A DNA stretch of 64,000 bases from JANWKA01 sp035533815 (lineage in GTDB: Bacteria > Bacteroidota > Bacteroidia > Chitinophagales > Chitinophagaceae): positions 62,001 to 126,000 of the forward strand of contig DATLTB010000056.1 in the NCBI GenBank assembly GCA_035533815.1. Reading direction: 5' to 3'. Both the position numbers and the translations under genes were made by a program. The notes under the pieces are model-generated. The model saw only the letters and a list, made by a program, of their open reading frames with translations, was not told the DNA's origin and did not search any database. Positions 26,679 to 36,371 of the stretch are shown one piece after another; the stretch's first letter is position 1, and the number at the start of each line of letters is the position of its first letter.

Positions 26679-28349
26679 TCATCGTTCAGCCAGGGGTTTT
26701 TTCTTCCAGAATCCTTCTATCTCCTCCAGGGTCTTCCCCCTGGTTTCAGGAACTGCCTTCCAGATGAAAAGGGCAGATAATATTCCCATTACCCCATATA
26801 TCCAGTAAGAAAATCCATGATGGAATGTCCCGATCAGCCAGCGGTTATCATTCAGCATCGGGAAAGTCAGCGACACCACCCAATTAGCGATCCACTGGGC
26901 TGCCACGGCGATGGAAAGTGCTCCCCTTATGCTGTTGGGGAATATTTCAGCCAGGAGTACCCAGCAGACCGGACCCCAGCTCATGGCGAATGATGCAGTA
27001 TACAGGAGCATGAACACCAGGGCTCCCGCACCCAGCTTACCCAGGTAAAAGGCAAAACCCAGCGCAAACATGCTCAGGGCCATCCCAGTTGAACCTATAA
27101 TCATCAGGGGCTTGCGCCCGAATTTGTCCACAGTTAAAATGGCGACGACGGTGAACAGGAGATTGACAATTCCTACGATGATGGTTAATAGCAGGGATGA
27201 ATCGGTGGAAGACCCCATATTCCGGAAAATATTACCTGCATAATAAAGGACCACATTGATTCCGACGAACTGCTGGAATACCGAAAGCAGTATCCCGATT
27301 AAGATGACGGGGAACCCATAGGATAGCCAGGGAGCACGCTTTTCGTGAATGGTGCTTTTGATCTCAGTCAAAATCAATGGTGCCTTTTCCGTTCCCGCAA
27401 TCTTACCCAATACGTTCAGGGCCAGATCATCCCTGCCTTTCATGGCCAGGTACCGGGGAGTCTCCGGAACAAAAAATAAGAGTAAAAAGAATATTATGGC
27501 AGGGATGGATCCCGAAAAGAACATCCAGCGCCAACCCTCCGTGACCAACCATTGTTCGTTTCCCTGACGGGCAATGAAATAATTAACAAAGTATATCACC
27601 AGCATGCCGAAAATGATGGCAAACTGATTAAATGAAACCAGTTTGCCCCGGACACCAGCAGGCGCAATTTCAGCAATGTACATGGGAGAAATCATGGATG
27701 CAATGCCCACCCCGATCCCGCCGATGATCCGGTATACCACGAAAGAATAAGCGTCCAGGGTGCCAAAAAAATTGAATGCTTCCGGTTTCCACGCACCGAT
27801 CGCTGAAATGAAAAAAGCAATGGCTGCGATAAAAAGTCCATTCTTCCTGCCCAGGGACCGGGAAATGAACCCTGCTGAAGCCCCCCCGATGATGCACCCG
27901 ATCAGTGCACTGGCAATCAGAAAACCCTTGATGGCATTTGCCGTATCCTGCAAAGCCCCGCTATTTTCAGGCATGGGCCTGCGGGCAAACCCCAGGGCCC
28001 AAAAGGTCAATAAGGTGAGGAGCAAAACAACAAAGATCCCCCCCCTTTTAAAACCCAGTAAGCGGATGATCTGCCCGCAAATAACCAGGGTAACCGCGTA
28101 AAGCACAATGATCATCAATCCGGTGTACTGGGAAATCATGGCAGCCGCATAATGGGCATGGCCAGACCCCATCATGGGGGAAATGAAAAAATCCACCAGG
28201 GATTTTTCCGCCCCGTTCACGACGGCCGTGTCATACCCGAATAATAACCCACCCAGGGCAGCCACCATGGTAAGCAGGGTGATATAATACGGATTACCCT
28301 TACGGTACCCGGAATTGTTTGAATCCACTAATGCGTTCACGACTGACAT
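26679..28349 (-). CDS. xylE: MFS sugar porter, D-xylose:H+ symporter type
   Basis: A 556-residue inner-membrane transporter of the sugar porter family with about 12 hydrophobic helices. Signatures are ALGGLLFGYDTAVVNGAE in helix 1, FVPETPRYLAMKGRDD before the central loop, FQQFVGINVVLYYAGNIF and the C-terminal VPETRGKTLEEIE. The position between xylose isomerase (48 bases upstream) and the xylan esterases points to xylose as substrate, as in XylE-type porters; xylooligosaccharide or other pentose uptake is possible. An expanded loop around residues 60-160 is common in Bacteroidota members. Confidence 0.88.
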   Translation of the reverse strand: MSVVNALVDSNNSGYRKGNPYYITLLTMVAALGGLLFGYDTAVVNGAEKSLVDFFISPMMGSGHAHYAAAMISQYTGLMIIVLYAVTLVICGQIIRLLGFKRGGIFVVLLLTLLTFWALGFARRPMPENSGALQDTANAIKGFLIASALIGCIIGGASAGFISRSLGRKNGLFIAAIAFFISAIGAWKPEAFNFFGTLDAYSFVVYRIIGGIGVGIASMISPMYIAEIAPAGVRGKLVSFNQFAIIFGMLVIYFVNYFIARQGNEQWLVTEGWRWMFFSGSIPAIIFFLLLFFVPETPRYLAMKGRDDLALNVLGKIAGTEKAPLILTEIKSTIHEKRAPWLSYGFPVILIGILLSVFQQFVGINVVLYYAGNIFRNMGSSTDSSLLLTIIVGIVNLLFTVVAILTVDKFGRKPLMIIGSTGMALSMFALGFAFYLGKLGAGALVFMLLYTASFAMSWGPVCWVLLAEIFPNSIRGALSIAVAAQWIANWVVSLTFPMLNDNRWLIGTFHHGFSYWIYGVMGILSALFIWKAVPETRGKTLEEIEGFWKKKPLAER

Positions 28350-28397
28350 ATCCTGGCTGTTGTATAATGGAATGAAAAAGTAGGCTAATGGATTATC

Positions 28398-29726
28398 TCA
28401 GATGAATCTGCTGATCACCAGTTCGAATAATTCCTGTTGACCACTTTTAATATCAGGTTCACCGTGTTTGATCGCATATTCCCGGAGATCTTCCAGGGAC
28501 AACCTGCCCTGTTCGAAGGCTTTGCCGCTGCCCTGATCAAAGGAGGCATATCTTTCTCTGCGCAGCTGGGAGTACTTACCCTCTTTCAGTACATCCTCGG
28601 CTATGACCAGGGCCCGGGCAATGGCATCCATGCCCCCGATATGGGCATAAAATAGATCTGCGGGGTCAGTGGAGTTCCTGCGGATCTTCGCGTCAAAATT
28701 GATCCCACCTCCCTTGAATCCCCCTGCTCCCAGAATCACAAGCATTGCTTCCACCAGTTCGTTGATGTTCCAGGGGAACTGATCCGTATCCCATCCATTC
28801 TGGTAATCTCCCCGGTTGGCGTCCATGCTTCCAAGAAGTCCTGCGTCAGCGGCCGTCTGCAACTCATGAGGGAAAGTATGCCCGGCCAGGGTGGCATGGT
28901 TCACTTCAATATTCAGTTTGAAATCACCGATCAGGTCATATTCCCGCAAAAACCCGATCACTGTGGCAGCATCATAATCATACTGATGCTTGGTCGGCTC
29001 ACAGGGTTTAGGTTCTACGAAGAAATTTCCCCTGAACCCCTGCTTTCTGGCATAATCCCTGGATTTTTGGAGGAACATGGCCAGGTGATCCCGCTCCCTT
29101 TTCATATGGGTATTCAGCAGGCTCATATACCCTTCCCTCCCCCCCCAGAATACATAGTTTTCCCCTTCCAAGGCAATGGTGGCATCCAGGGCGGCCCTGA
29201 CCTGGGCTGCCCCATGGGCAAGCACATGGAAATCCGGATTGGTGGCTGCCCCGTTCATATATCTTCCATTGGAAAACAGGTTGGCGGTGCCCCAGAGCAG
29301 TTTTACCCCGCTGGCGGCCTGTTTCTGCTTCGCATACCTGGTAATGGCTTCCAGGCGTTTTTCATTTTCGGGCACATCCCGGGTGAAATCCACCACGTCC
29401 ATATCATGAAAACAATAAAACGGAATCCCCATTTTGGTGATGAATTCAAAGGCGGCGTCCATTTTTTCCCTTGCTTTGGCTAAGGGATCCTGGATCCGGT
29501 TCCAGGTAAATACATGGGTGGGTTCTCCGAAAGGATCCGAACCGTTGCCGCAGAAAGAATGCCAGTATGCACAGGAAAACCGCAGATGCTCCTGCATGGT
29601 TTTGCCGGCGATAATCCTGTTTGCATCATACCAGTGAAAGGCCAGCGGGTTGTCACTCTGCGGACCTTCGTAACTGATGGTTCCGATACCCGGGAAATAG
29701 GTGGTTTCTCCTGTTAATATTGGCAT
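28398..29726 (-). CDS. xylA: Xylose isomerase
   Basis: A 442-residue class II xylose isomerase, which converts D-xylose to D-xylulose in the cytoplasm. The active-site block is [13 protein letters not shown] (H107, D110). Metal-site regions are [17 protein letters not shown] and [18 protein letters not shown]. The C-terminal [20 protein letters not shown] is also conserved. It starts the downstream part of the locus after a strong terminator and has a TATATTTG element 48 bases upstream, so it probably has its own promoter. Xylulokinase, its usual partner, is not in the window. Confidence 0.97.
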   Translation of the reverse strand: MPILTGETTYFPGIGTISYEGPQSDNPLAFHWYDANRIIAGKTMQEHLRFSCAYWHSFCGNGSDPFGEPTHVFTWNRIQDPLAKAREKMDAAFEFITKMGIPFYCFHDMDVVDFTRDVPENEKRLEAITRYAKQKQAASGVKLLWGTANLFSNGRYMNGAATNPDFHVLAHGAAQVRAALDATIALEGENYVFWGGREGYMSLLNTHMKRERDHLAMFLQKSRDYARKQGFRGNFFVEPKPCEPTKHQYDYDAATVIGFLREYDLIGDFKLNIEVNHATLAGHTFPHELQTAADAGLLGSMDANRGDYQNGWDTDQFPWNINELVEAMLVILGAGGFKGGGINFDAKIRRNSTDPADLFYAHIGGMDAIARALVIAEDVLKEGKYSQLRRERYASFDQGSGKAFEQGRLSLEDLREYAIKHGEPDIKSGQQELFELVISRFI

Positions 29727-30151
29727 AATATCTTTTGTATTTAAAGGTGATCTGTATTAAAATGTCATCAATACAAATATAACCATCCCATAGGGTTTGT
29801 TCCCCTTTCCCCGCAACTCCCCTGGGTTAAACTGGCCATGAACCGGCTCAGTTTGCTGTCCCAGATGCAACTTTTTCAGCTGCCCTTTTATAAAAAGAAA
29901 ACCAGTGCAGCAGCAGCCAGGTGGCGCTCCAAGGTCTATTATCCTGATTCACCCGGATTGATCATCCGTGACCGGGTAAACAGCAATAAGTGTTTTGGGT
30001 TCAGGTGCGGATTTTTGCAGAAATTCCACATATTTAGGGCGGAATATAAATTGGTTATGGTATATGAATTCCCCGAATCCGGGATGTTCATCAGCGTTCA
30101 AGCCCAGGCCCGGCGCCTGCCCGGATAACCATTGATTCCCCATGAATGAAG
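29727..30151. other. Intergenic region between susD (pair 2) and xylA
   Basis: About 425 bases. The minus strand carries a candidate promoter for xylA. A 96-codon plus-strand frame (29838-30128) has no recognisable product and I do not call it. Nothing else was seen. Confidence 0.45.
29774..29781 (-). promoter_or_regulatory. Candidate -7 element for xylA
   Basis: On the minus strand the octamer TATATTTG matches the Bacteroidota -7 consensus TAnnTTTG and ends 47 bases before the xylA ATG. No clear -33 TTTG lies at the expected distance, so support is partial. Confidence 0.4.
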
Positions 30152-30183
30152 AAAAGAAGAATGGTTTGACCCATTCTTCTTTT
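30152..30183 (-). terminator. Rho-independent terminator after susD (pair 2)
   Basis: A perfect 13-base inverted repeat, AAAAGAAGAATGG / CCATTCTTCTTTT, with a 6-base loop lies 33 bases past the susD stop. On the minus strand the stem itself ends in CTTTT. It separates susC-susD from xylA. Confidence 0.85.
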
Positions 30184-30216
30184 CATTTATTCAACCAGAA
30201 AATCCATGTCTATGGC

Positions 30217-31968
30217 TTAATATCCCGGATTCTGGGGGAATGGAGGCCCGGAAGTGACCAGGTCAATTTCAGTCTGGGGAACCGGCCTGAGCACATAATC
30301 TGTAGGTTCCTTGCTAAAACCGGGATATGCTTCCAGGGGATTAAATCTCTGGAGCCTTTCAGCCAATGAGTTGGTCCTCACCAGATCCCACCACCTTTGA
30401 TATTCCCCATACAACTCCCGGGTGCGTTCGTCCAGAATGAAATCCAGGGTTACCTGGGAAGGTACGATGGTCATCGCTGTCACTGCAGCTGCATTCTGCG
30501 CAGCCGTATTTGTACTCCGGTAAGCTGCCCGCTGTCTGAGCACATTAAGCATGGCAGCTGCATCTACCAGATCCCCCTGTTTATAATAAGCCTCTGCGGC
30601 AATCAGGTACACTTCGGAAAATTTGAAAATGATGAAGGGCCTGGTGGATGCATCGTTGATCTGCACCTTGTTGGGATCATCATACTTTTTCATGGATGGG
30701 AACATGTTGGGTGACCAGCTGCTGTCCTTGTCTCCCTCTCCGTCGGGGGTGAAAATGATCCCGGGGAAAGAAGCCCTTTCGGCGGCAGACACTTCATAAG
30801 GCGGGGTCCAGATGGCCGTATCCACTCCGGGGATCAGGGTTCCCCTCGGGGTAACCACGGCCGGCGTAGTATTGGCAATCCAGACCGTCTGAAAGGTATT
30901 GTCCCAGCGGGAATCATTGATCCGATCGGCAAAAGCTTCATTCAGCAGGTAGGGTCCATTGGGTCTTACCCGGATGAATGGGCGCCCGTTGGTGATATCC
31001 CTGGTCATCACCCCGGCTCCGCCCCCGGCCGGATAATTCGCATTGACTGCAGGATAGTTTGGCCGGAAATAAAAGCAGGATTTGTTTTCCTTGGGACCGC
31101 TGGCATAAGTGCCGATGGTATAATCTCCATAAGTCAGGCTATTTTGATGGTCAATGACCATCAGGGACTCTTCCCCATATTCATTACCGGGTTTATTCAC
31201 ATTGGCATAATCCTGCCAGAGGCCCAGGCCATAGATGGATGCATTGGCGATCAGGTTACTGGCAATAGTGGATGCACTATCAAAATCCGATGCCTGTGCT
31301 GCACTGGACCATCCCCTGGTCAGGTAAGCCTTGGCCAGCAGGTAAAGGGCAGTAGGTTGTGTGGCCGGTTTACCCAGGAAAGGTGCTGTGGGTACGGGGG
31401 CCAGTTCAGTGGAAGCCTGGGTCAGATCCTGGATGATCTGGTTATATATATCTGCGATAGGTGCCCGGGAATCTGCGGTGGAGGGCACAGTGATGAATTT
31501 CAGGTGGAGGGGGACCGGTCCATAAGTCTGTACCAGGTAAAAATAATAAAAAGCGCGCAGGAACTTAGCCTGTCCGAGATATTGGTTCTTGGTGGTAGAA
31601 TCCAGGTTGGCGCTTGCCCCATACTGTAATACTCCATTCAGGGTATTGATATCCTGGTAGGCAATATTCCATAAACCCACAATATCGCTGTTCACGATGC
31701 TATAGGTAAAGAAATTGGGATTGCCGCTTCCTCCGACCAAATCTTCATCCGTGCCTCCCACACACATGTTGAGAAAGCCTTCCGTGCCCCAGAGATTGCG
31801 CATATCGGAATAGACTCCTGCAATGCCCCCCAGGATACCACCCGGGGTGGAGAAAAACTGGGGAGTGATCTGTGACCGAGGTTGTTCAACTAATAATTTG
31901 GAACAGCTGGAAAAGGTCAGCAAGACCGCAACCGAGGATATGAAGTATATTTTTGTTTTCAGTTTCAT
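30217..31968 (-). CDS. SusD/RagB family outer-membrane glycan-binding lipoprotein (pair 2)
   Basis: A 583-residue SusD-like lipoprotein (signal ending LLTFSSC, Cys22; mature start SKLLVEQPRSQITPQFF). Family blocks are YLGQAKFLRAFYYFYLVQTY, KFSEVYLIAAEAYYKQGD, LDERTRELYGEYQRWWDLVR and the terminal RPVPQTEIDLVTSGPPFPQN. It pairs with the SusC gene 20 bases upstream and binds the oligosaccharide to be imported. It is not a close copy of the first SusD (644 residues, different ligand-side loops), so the two pairs probably take different products. Confidence 0.96.
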   Translation of the reverse strand: MKLKTKIYFISSVAVLLTFSSCSKLLVEQPRSQITPQFFSTPGGILGGIAGVYSDMRNLWGTEGFLNMCVGGTDEDLVGGSGNPNFFTYSIVNSDIVGLWNIAYQDINTLNGVLQYGASANLDSTTKNQYLGQAKFLRAFYYFYLVQTYGPVPLHLKFITVPSTADSRAPIADIYNQIIQDLTQASTELAPVPTAPFLGKPATQPTALYLLAKAYLTRGWSSAAQASDFDSASTIASNLIANASIYGLGLWQDYANVNKPGNEYGEESLMVIDHQNSLTYGDYTIGTYASGPKENKSCFYFRPNYPAVNANYPAGGGAGVMTRDITNGRPFIRVRPNGPYLLNEAFADRINDSRWDNTFQTVWIANTTPAVVTPRGTLIPGVDTAIWTPPYEVSAAERASFPGIIFTPDGEGDKDSSWSPNMFPSMKKYDDPNKVQINDASTRPFIIFKFSEVYLIAAEAYYKQGDLVDAAAMLNVLRQRAAYRSTNTAAQNAAAVTAMTIVPSQVTLDFILDERTRELYGEYQRWWDLVRTNSLAERLQRFNPLEAYPGFSKEPTDYVLRPVPQTEIDLVTSGPPFPQNPGY

Positions 31969-31988
31969 GACTAGCTATTTTAATTCCG

Positions 31989-34900
31989 TTAGAATTGCAG
32001 GTTTACCCCGATGTTGAACTGGCGGGTCGGTGGTGTATTCAGATTGACAGTAATGGCCCTTCCGGGAACCGGGGTTCCTCCGACTGTTGAAGTACTTACT
32101 CCTCCGTATCCGTTCCCTTCAGGATCCGGCCCGTAGCCTTGCTTCACAAAGGGGGAATAGAGTATGAAAGGATTAGCGACGGTCAGGTATACCCGCAGTG
32201 AACTGATCCCTGCTTTTTCCAGGACCTTAGGGGGAATGGTGTAACCCAGATCAATACTCCTGACTTTAATGAAGGATCCATCCACGTAACCTAAGGTAGA
32301 GGAATAGTTTGTATAGTCCGTAGCGGCGTTTGGCTGAGGAAATGCATTGGTCGGATTGTTTGGGGTCCAGTAATTCCTTTTCAGGCTGTTATTCCGGCTG
32401 TTGTTGAAGAAGTCAAAGCCCTGGGCACCCCCATCGGACATGACATAAGGAACCACCACCATCATGCCCATCCTGGCAAACATGACCACGGTAAGGTCAA
32501 TACCCTTATAAGAAAAGGTGTTGGTCAGGCCGCCGGTCCATCTCGGCTCAAAGTTGCCGATGATCTGCCGGTCAGCTGCATTGATCTTGCCATCTGGTCC
32601 GCCACTCGGATTACCTTTTGCATCTGTAGTCGTACCTACATCCTGCACCCTGATCATACCCGGTTTCTCTCCGTAACTTGCTGCCTGCGTAGAATCCGCA
32701 GTCTGCCAGATGCCGATTTTCTTGACATCGTAAATGACCGACAGGGGCTGACCGACAAACCAGCCATTTCCGATATCTGCTAATAGGGTGGGATTCTGAA
32801 GAGCCACCACTTCATTTCTGTTTACAGAAACATTGACATCCGTCCTCCAGGTAAACCCGCTGTGGGTACGGATATTCAGGGAACTTACGCTGATTTCAAA
32901 ACCATGTCCTTTTGTTTTTCCAGCATTGACAATGGTACTCCCCGCTCCATTGCTGGGGGGCAGACTCTCGGATAGCAGAATATTATTGGTATTCTGATTG
33001 TATACATCTATAGAACCTGTAATGCGGTTATTGAATAGCCCGAAATCTGCACCCAGGTTTAATTCTGCCGTGGACTGCCATTTCAGGTTTTTATTTCCCA
33101 GGGTCTGCACCAGGTAACCGGTGTTCTGACCTGCCGTACCGGGGCCGAAATTGTAGTAATCAACCCCCAAAGCACCCAAAGTGGAGTAAGGATTGATGCT
33201 CTGGCTGGAAGTGATGCCCCAACCAGCCCTTAATTTAAGGTAAGAGATGGCTTTGATGTGCTGCATGAACCTTTCATTGGTCATGTTCCATCCTGCGGCA
33301 AAGGCAGGGTAGGTGTAATACTGGTTGCCTACCGAAAGTACGGAAGAACCGTCTGTCCTTAAGGTAGCGGTCAGCAGGAATCGGTTCTCAAAGGAATAAT
33401 TTACCCTGGCCATATAGGAAATCAGACCCCGGTCTGCATAATTCCAGGGATTTGATGACGAATTTGATGCATTGACCGTATTAGCCAGGCTGAGGTTATA
33501 GTTCTGAATATAATCTGCAGGAATACCCGTACCGAAGATGCCACTGCTCTGGGTATGATCCTTCTCCACACTATACAAACCGGTAAATGTGAGGCGGTGC
33601 TTCCCAGCGAAGGTCTTATCGAATATCAGCAGGTTTTCCACAGTGGCGGAATAGGACTCAGAATTCCCCACGGATTCATTGGCCTGGGATAAGGCGGTGG
33701 CATTGCCATTCGCAAAAGTATTGGGTCCGAAATAGGTCCCGGACTGATCCTGACTGTAATTCAGACCCACATTGATCCGGTATTTCAGGTTCGGAATGAT
33801 CTGCCATACTCCGTACAAGCTATTAAAAGTGTTCAGCCTCCGGTCATTGTTCACGATGGCCTGCTGATCCGTAATAAGGGTTAGGGGATTGACTACGTTA
33901 GCATCTAAAGCCCCGATCTGGGGATACAAATTAATGGACCCATCTGCATTATAGGGCGCAGTCAGGGGGCTGAGCCTGACCAGTCCGCCTACCGGATCCC
34001 CTCCTCCGAAATTGGTATATTCCATGGAATTGATGCCTGTATAGCCGATCTTGATATGCCGGTTGACCTGATCATCAATGGTCGAATGAATGGAATACCT
34101 GGTGAAGTTCTGGCCTGGAACGACACCCTGCACCTTGTAGTATCCTGCACCCATGGAATATTGGATGGCCTGATTGCCTCCGGCCACACTGATCTCCTGA
34201 TCATCTGTATACCCTTGCCTGAAGATCAGTTTCTGCCAGTCCGTGGATACCCCCTTGGCCAGTCCGGCTGCCTCCGCCGTGGTCAGTCCGTAGGCATTGG
34301 TCCCGGGATTTACATTATTGCCGGCAGCTGCAGCCGTCTTATAGGCAGCATACTGCGGTCCGTTGAATACCGGATATTCCCCCGTGATATTATCTACTCC
34401 ATAATAGGCATTATAAGTGAATACCTGCCTGCCCGGTGTCCCTCTCTTGGTAGTGATGATGATCACCCCGCCTGACCCCCTGGATCCATAGATGGCCGTA
34501 GCCGAAGCATCCTTCAATATGCTGACATTCGCTATATCATCCGGGTTGATGTCATTGATATTGCCGCTGTATGGTATCCCATCCACCACCACCAGGGGTC
34601 CATTCTGTGCATCGTCAGCACTGGCTGTGGTTGTCAGGGTGCGATCACCCCGGATCCTGATTTGGGGAATAGCCCCCGGATTGGAACTATTGGAAACGAT
34701 ATCCACACCCGAAGCCCTACCCTGAAGTCCGGCGATCAGGTTTGGGGAGGGTACCTGCAGTATGGTGCTGCCTTTAAGGGTGACAATGGAACCGGTAACA
34801 TCGCTTTTCTGCTGGGTGCCGTAACCAACCACCACGACTTCATTGAGGCTTTGACGGGTAGCACTCAAGCCCACATTGATGAACCGGCGCCCCCGGACGG

Positions 34901-35174
34901 CAAAATCTCTTTTAAGGTATCCCAGAAAACTAAACTCCAAAGTGTCCCCTGAATTAGGGATTGACAGATGATAAGAACCGTTAACATTGGTAAATGTCCC
35001 AGTCTGCGTACCTTTGAGTGACACGGTTACTCCAATCAGCGGGTTATTGGTTGCCACATCGAATACCTTTCCAGAAATCACTGGTCGCTGGGCATACAAA
35101 CTTATCGGAATCAGTGTCTGTAAAATGCAAAAGCACCCCGTAAGCTGCTTTATCAATCGTAAATTTTTGGGCAT
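31989..35174 (-). CDS. SusC/RagA family TonB-dependent outer-membrane transporter (pair 2)
   Basis: A 1061-residue TonB-dependent transporter. The signal peptide ends LIPISLYAQ. A carboxypeptidase-like domain follows (PVISGKVFDVATNNPLIGV), then the SusC motif LNEVVVVGYGTQQKSDVTGS, the plug (LVVVDGIPYSGNINDINPDD, then AIYGSRGSGGVIIITTKRG) and a barrel ending FNIGVNLQF. It imports oligosaccharides, most likely from xylan given its neighbours. It is divergent from a lacI-type gene across a 184-base region holding two copies of CTACAACGTT, so that regulator is the likely controller. Confidence 0.97.
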   Translation of the reverse strand: MPKNLRLIKQLTGCFCILQTLIPISLYAQRPVISGKVFDVATNNPLIGVTVSLKGTQTGTFTNVNGSYHLSIPNSGDTLEFSFLGYLKRDFAVRGRRFINVGLSATRQSLNEVVVVGYGTQQKSDVTGSIVTLKGSTILQVPSPNLIAGLQGRASGVDIVSNSSNPGAIPQIRIRGDRTLTTTASADDAQNGPLVVVDGIPYSGNINDINPDDIANVSILKDASATAIYGSRGSGGVIIITTKRGTPGRQVFTYNAYYGVDNITGEYPVFNGPQYAAYKTAAAAGNNVNPGTNAYGLTTAEAAGLAKGVSTDWQKLIFRQGYTDDQEISVAGGNQAIQYSMGAGYYKVQGVVPGQNFTRYSIHSTIDDQVNRHIKIGYTGINSMEYTNFGGGDPVGGLVRLSPLTAPYNADGSINLYPQIGALDANVVNPLTLITDQQAIVNNDRRLNTFNSLYGVWQIIPNLKYRINVGLNYSQDQSGTYFGPNTFANGNATALSQANESVGNSESYSATVENLLIFDKTFAGKHRLTFTGLYSVEKDHTQSSGIFGTGIPADYIQNYNLSLANTVNASNSSSNPWNYADRGLISYMARVNYSFENRFLLTATLRTDGSSVLSVGNQYYTYPAFAAGWNMTNERFMQHIKAISYLKLRAGWGITSSQSINPYSTLGALGVDYYNFGPGTAGQNTGYLVQTLGNKNLKWQSTAELNLGADFGLFNNRITGSIDVYNQNTNNILLSESLPPSNGAGSTIVNAGKTKGHGFEISVSSLNIRTHSGFTWRTDVNVSVNRNEVVALQNPTLLADIGNGWFVGQPLSVIYDVKKIGIWQTADSTQAASYGEKPGMIRVQDVGTTTDAKGNPSGGPDGKINAADRQIIGNFEPRWTGGLTNTFSYKGIDLTVVMFARMGMMVVVPYVMSDGGAQGFDFFNNSRNNSLKRNYWTPNNPTNAFPQPNAATDYTNYSSTLGYVDGSFIKVRSIDLGYTIPPKVLEKAGISSLRVYLTVANPFILYSPFVKQGYGPDPEGNGYGGVSTSTVGGTPVPGRAITVNLNTPPTRQFNIGVNLQF

Positions 35175-35280
35175 GTGCTTGTGGTTTTATATGGTTAGAA
35201 AAGATTGGTACGAAGTCCAAGATAATCCATTAAATACCGGAAAATCAAGGCGGAACACGGCCTAATGGCATTTTTCAGCT

Positions 35281-35313
35281 ACTACAACGTTTGAAATGTT
35301 TTGCTACAACGTT
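35281..35313. promoter_or_regulatory. Tandem operator-like sites between susC and lacI
   Basis: ACTACAACGTTTGAA (35281-35295) is followed 22 bases later, two helical turns, by CTACAACGTT (35304-35313). The first 15-mer recurs exactly at 39670-39684 in front of the SDR gene. A central AACGTT palindrome fits LacI-family sites. The probable ligand is the adjacent LacI-type regulator. Confidence 0.6.
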
Positions 35314-35331
35314 ATTTTTTTTTTATCTTTC
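35300..35331 (+). promoter_or_regulatory. Candidate promoter of lacI-type gene 1
   Basis: TTTG at 35300-35303 and TATCTTTC at 35324-35331 are 20 bases apart, the layout of Bacteroidota primary-sigma promoters (TTTG, about 19-21, TAnnTTTG). The -7 has one mismatch. The second operator-like copy lies between the two elements, which suggests autorepression. Confidence 0.45.
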
Positions 35332-35358
35332 ATAAGTGAAACGGAAAAAGGGGGAAAA

Positions 35359-36369
35359 ATGAAAAAAGGAGTTACTATAAAAGATATGGCTCAGAAGTTG
35401 AACATGTCTTTTTCCACCATTTCCAAAGCGCTGCATGATGACCCCAGTATTGGACAATTCACCACTGAACGGGTTAAAAAACTGGCTCTGGAATGGGATT
35501 ATATTCCCAACGAGGCTGCCCGGAACTTCAAGCAAAGCAAGAGTTTCACCATTGGGCTGATCATACCCAGCCTGCTGGACCAGTTCTACGTACTGGCCAT
35601 CAATGGGGTAGAAAAAGTAGCCCTGGAGGAGAAATACAATGTGATCATTTCTCAGTCCTATGAAGACCCTGAACTCGAAAAGAAGATCATCAATATGATG
35701 ATCAGCAACCGGGTAGATGGACTTATCGTCACGGTCACTAAAAATACAAAGGATACTTCTCCTTTCCTGAAACTGAAATCCCTCGGTATTCCGGTAGTGT
35801 ATGTAGCCCGTATTTTAAAAGATCCGGCCTGTGTATCAGTAAGCACCAATAACAAGGTAGGAGCCATAAAGGCGACGGAATTCCTGTTAGGGAAAGGACA
35901 TAAAAGGATTGCCCATATCAAGGGCCCTGATAATATGGGTGCCAGCGAATCCAGGCATGCCGGCTATAAAGAAGCCCTCAGGAAAAACGGGATTCCCTAT
36001 GACAAAGAGCTGGTCATGCAGTCCGATCTGACCCGCGATTCCACGGAAATCATCATGCAGAAGTTCACCAGCATGGACAATGCCCCGACTGCGATCCTGG
36101 CCTTTAAAAATTATATCTCTCTGGAAGCGATTGCCTTCCTCAAAAAAAACCATCCTGAATTGCTGGATAAGATTGATTTTGTGGGATTCGGGAACCTGCC
36201 CCTCCTGGAATACCTGGATCATATGCCCATAGCTTCAGTGGATGAGAATTCCTACCAGATTGGCATTGAAGCCATTAAGCTGCTGTTGAAAAATATCCTT
36301 CAGCCTGATGCTGAATTGCTGAAGCCGATACACCTTCAGGTGCCCGGAAAACTGGTGATCCACAAGTGA
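35359..36369 (+). CDS. LacI-family transcriptional regulator 1
   Basis: A 336-residue regulator. The N-terminal helix-turn-helix reads VTIKDMAQKLNMSFSTISKA with hinge YIPNEAARNFKQSKS. The periplasmic-binding-like effector domain follows (TIGLIIPSLLDQFYVLAING, RVDGLIVTVTK, then IDFVGFGNLPLLEYL). I placed the start at ATG 35359, which gives the standard LacI N-terminus and has a GGGGG/AAAA-rich leader; the frame is open 21 codons further upstream through the promoter. It is divergent from susC pair 2 and converges on uxuA, so a xylose- or uronate-derived effector is likely. Confidence 0.93.
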   Translation: MKKGVTIKDMAQKLNMSFSTISKALHDDPSIGQFTTERVKKLALEWDYIPNEAARNFKQSKSFTIGLIIPSLLDQFYVLAINGVEKVALEEKYNVIISQSYEDPELEKKIINMMISNRVDGLIVTVTKNTKDTSPFLKLKSLGIPVVYVARILKDPACVSVSTNNKVGAIKATEFLLGKGHKRIAHIKGPDNMGASESRHAGYKEALRKNGIPYDKELVMQSDLTRDSTEIIMQKFTSMDNAPTAILAFKNYISLEAIAFLKKNHPELLDKIDFVGFGNLPLLEYLDHMPIASVDENSYQIGIEAIKLLLKNILQPDAELLKPIHLQVPGKLVIHK

Positions 36370-36371
36370 AT

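Noticed and set aside
29838..30128. 96-codon frame between xylA and susD
   Set aside because: No family resemblance, no start context, and it overlaps the xylA upstream region.
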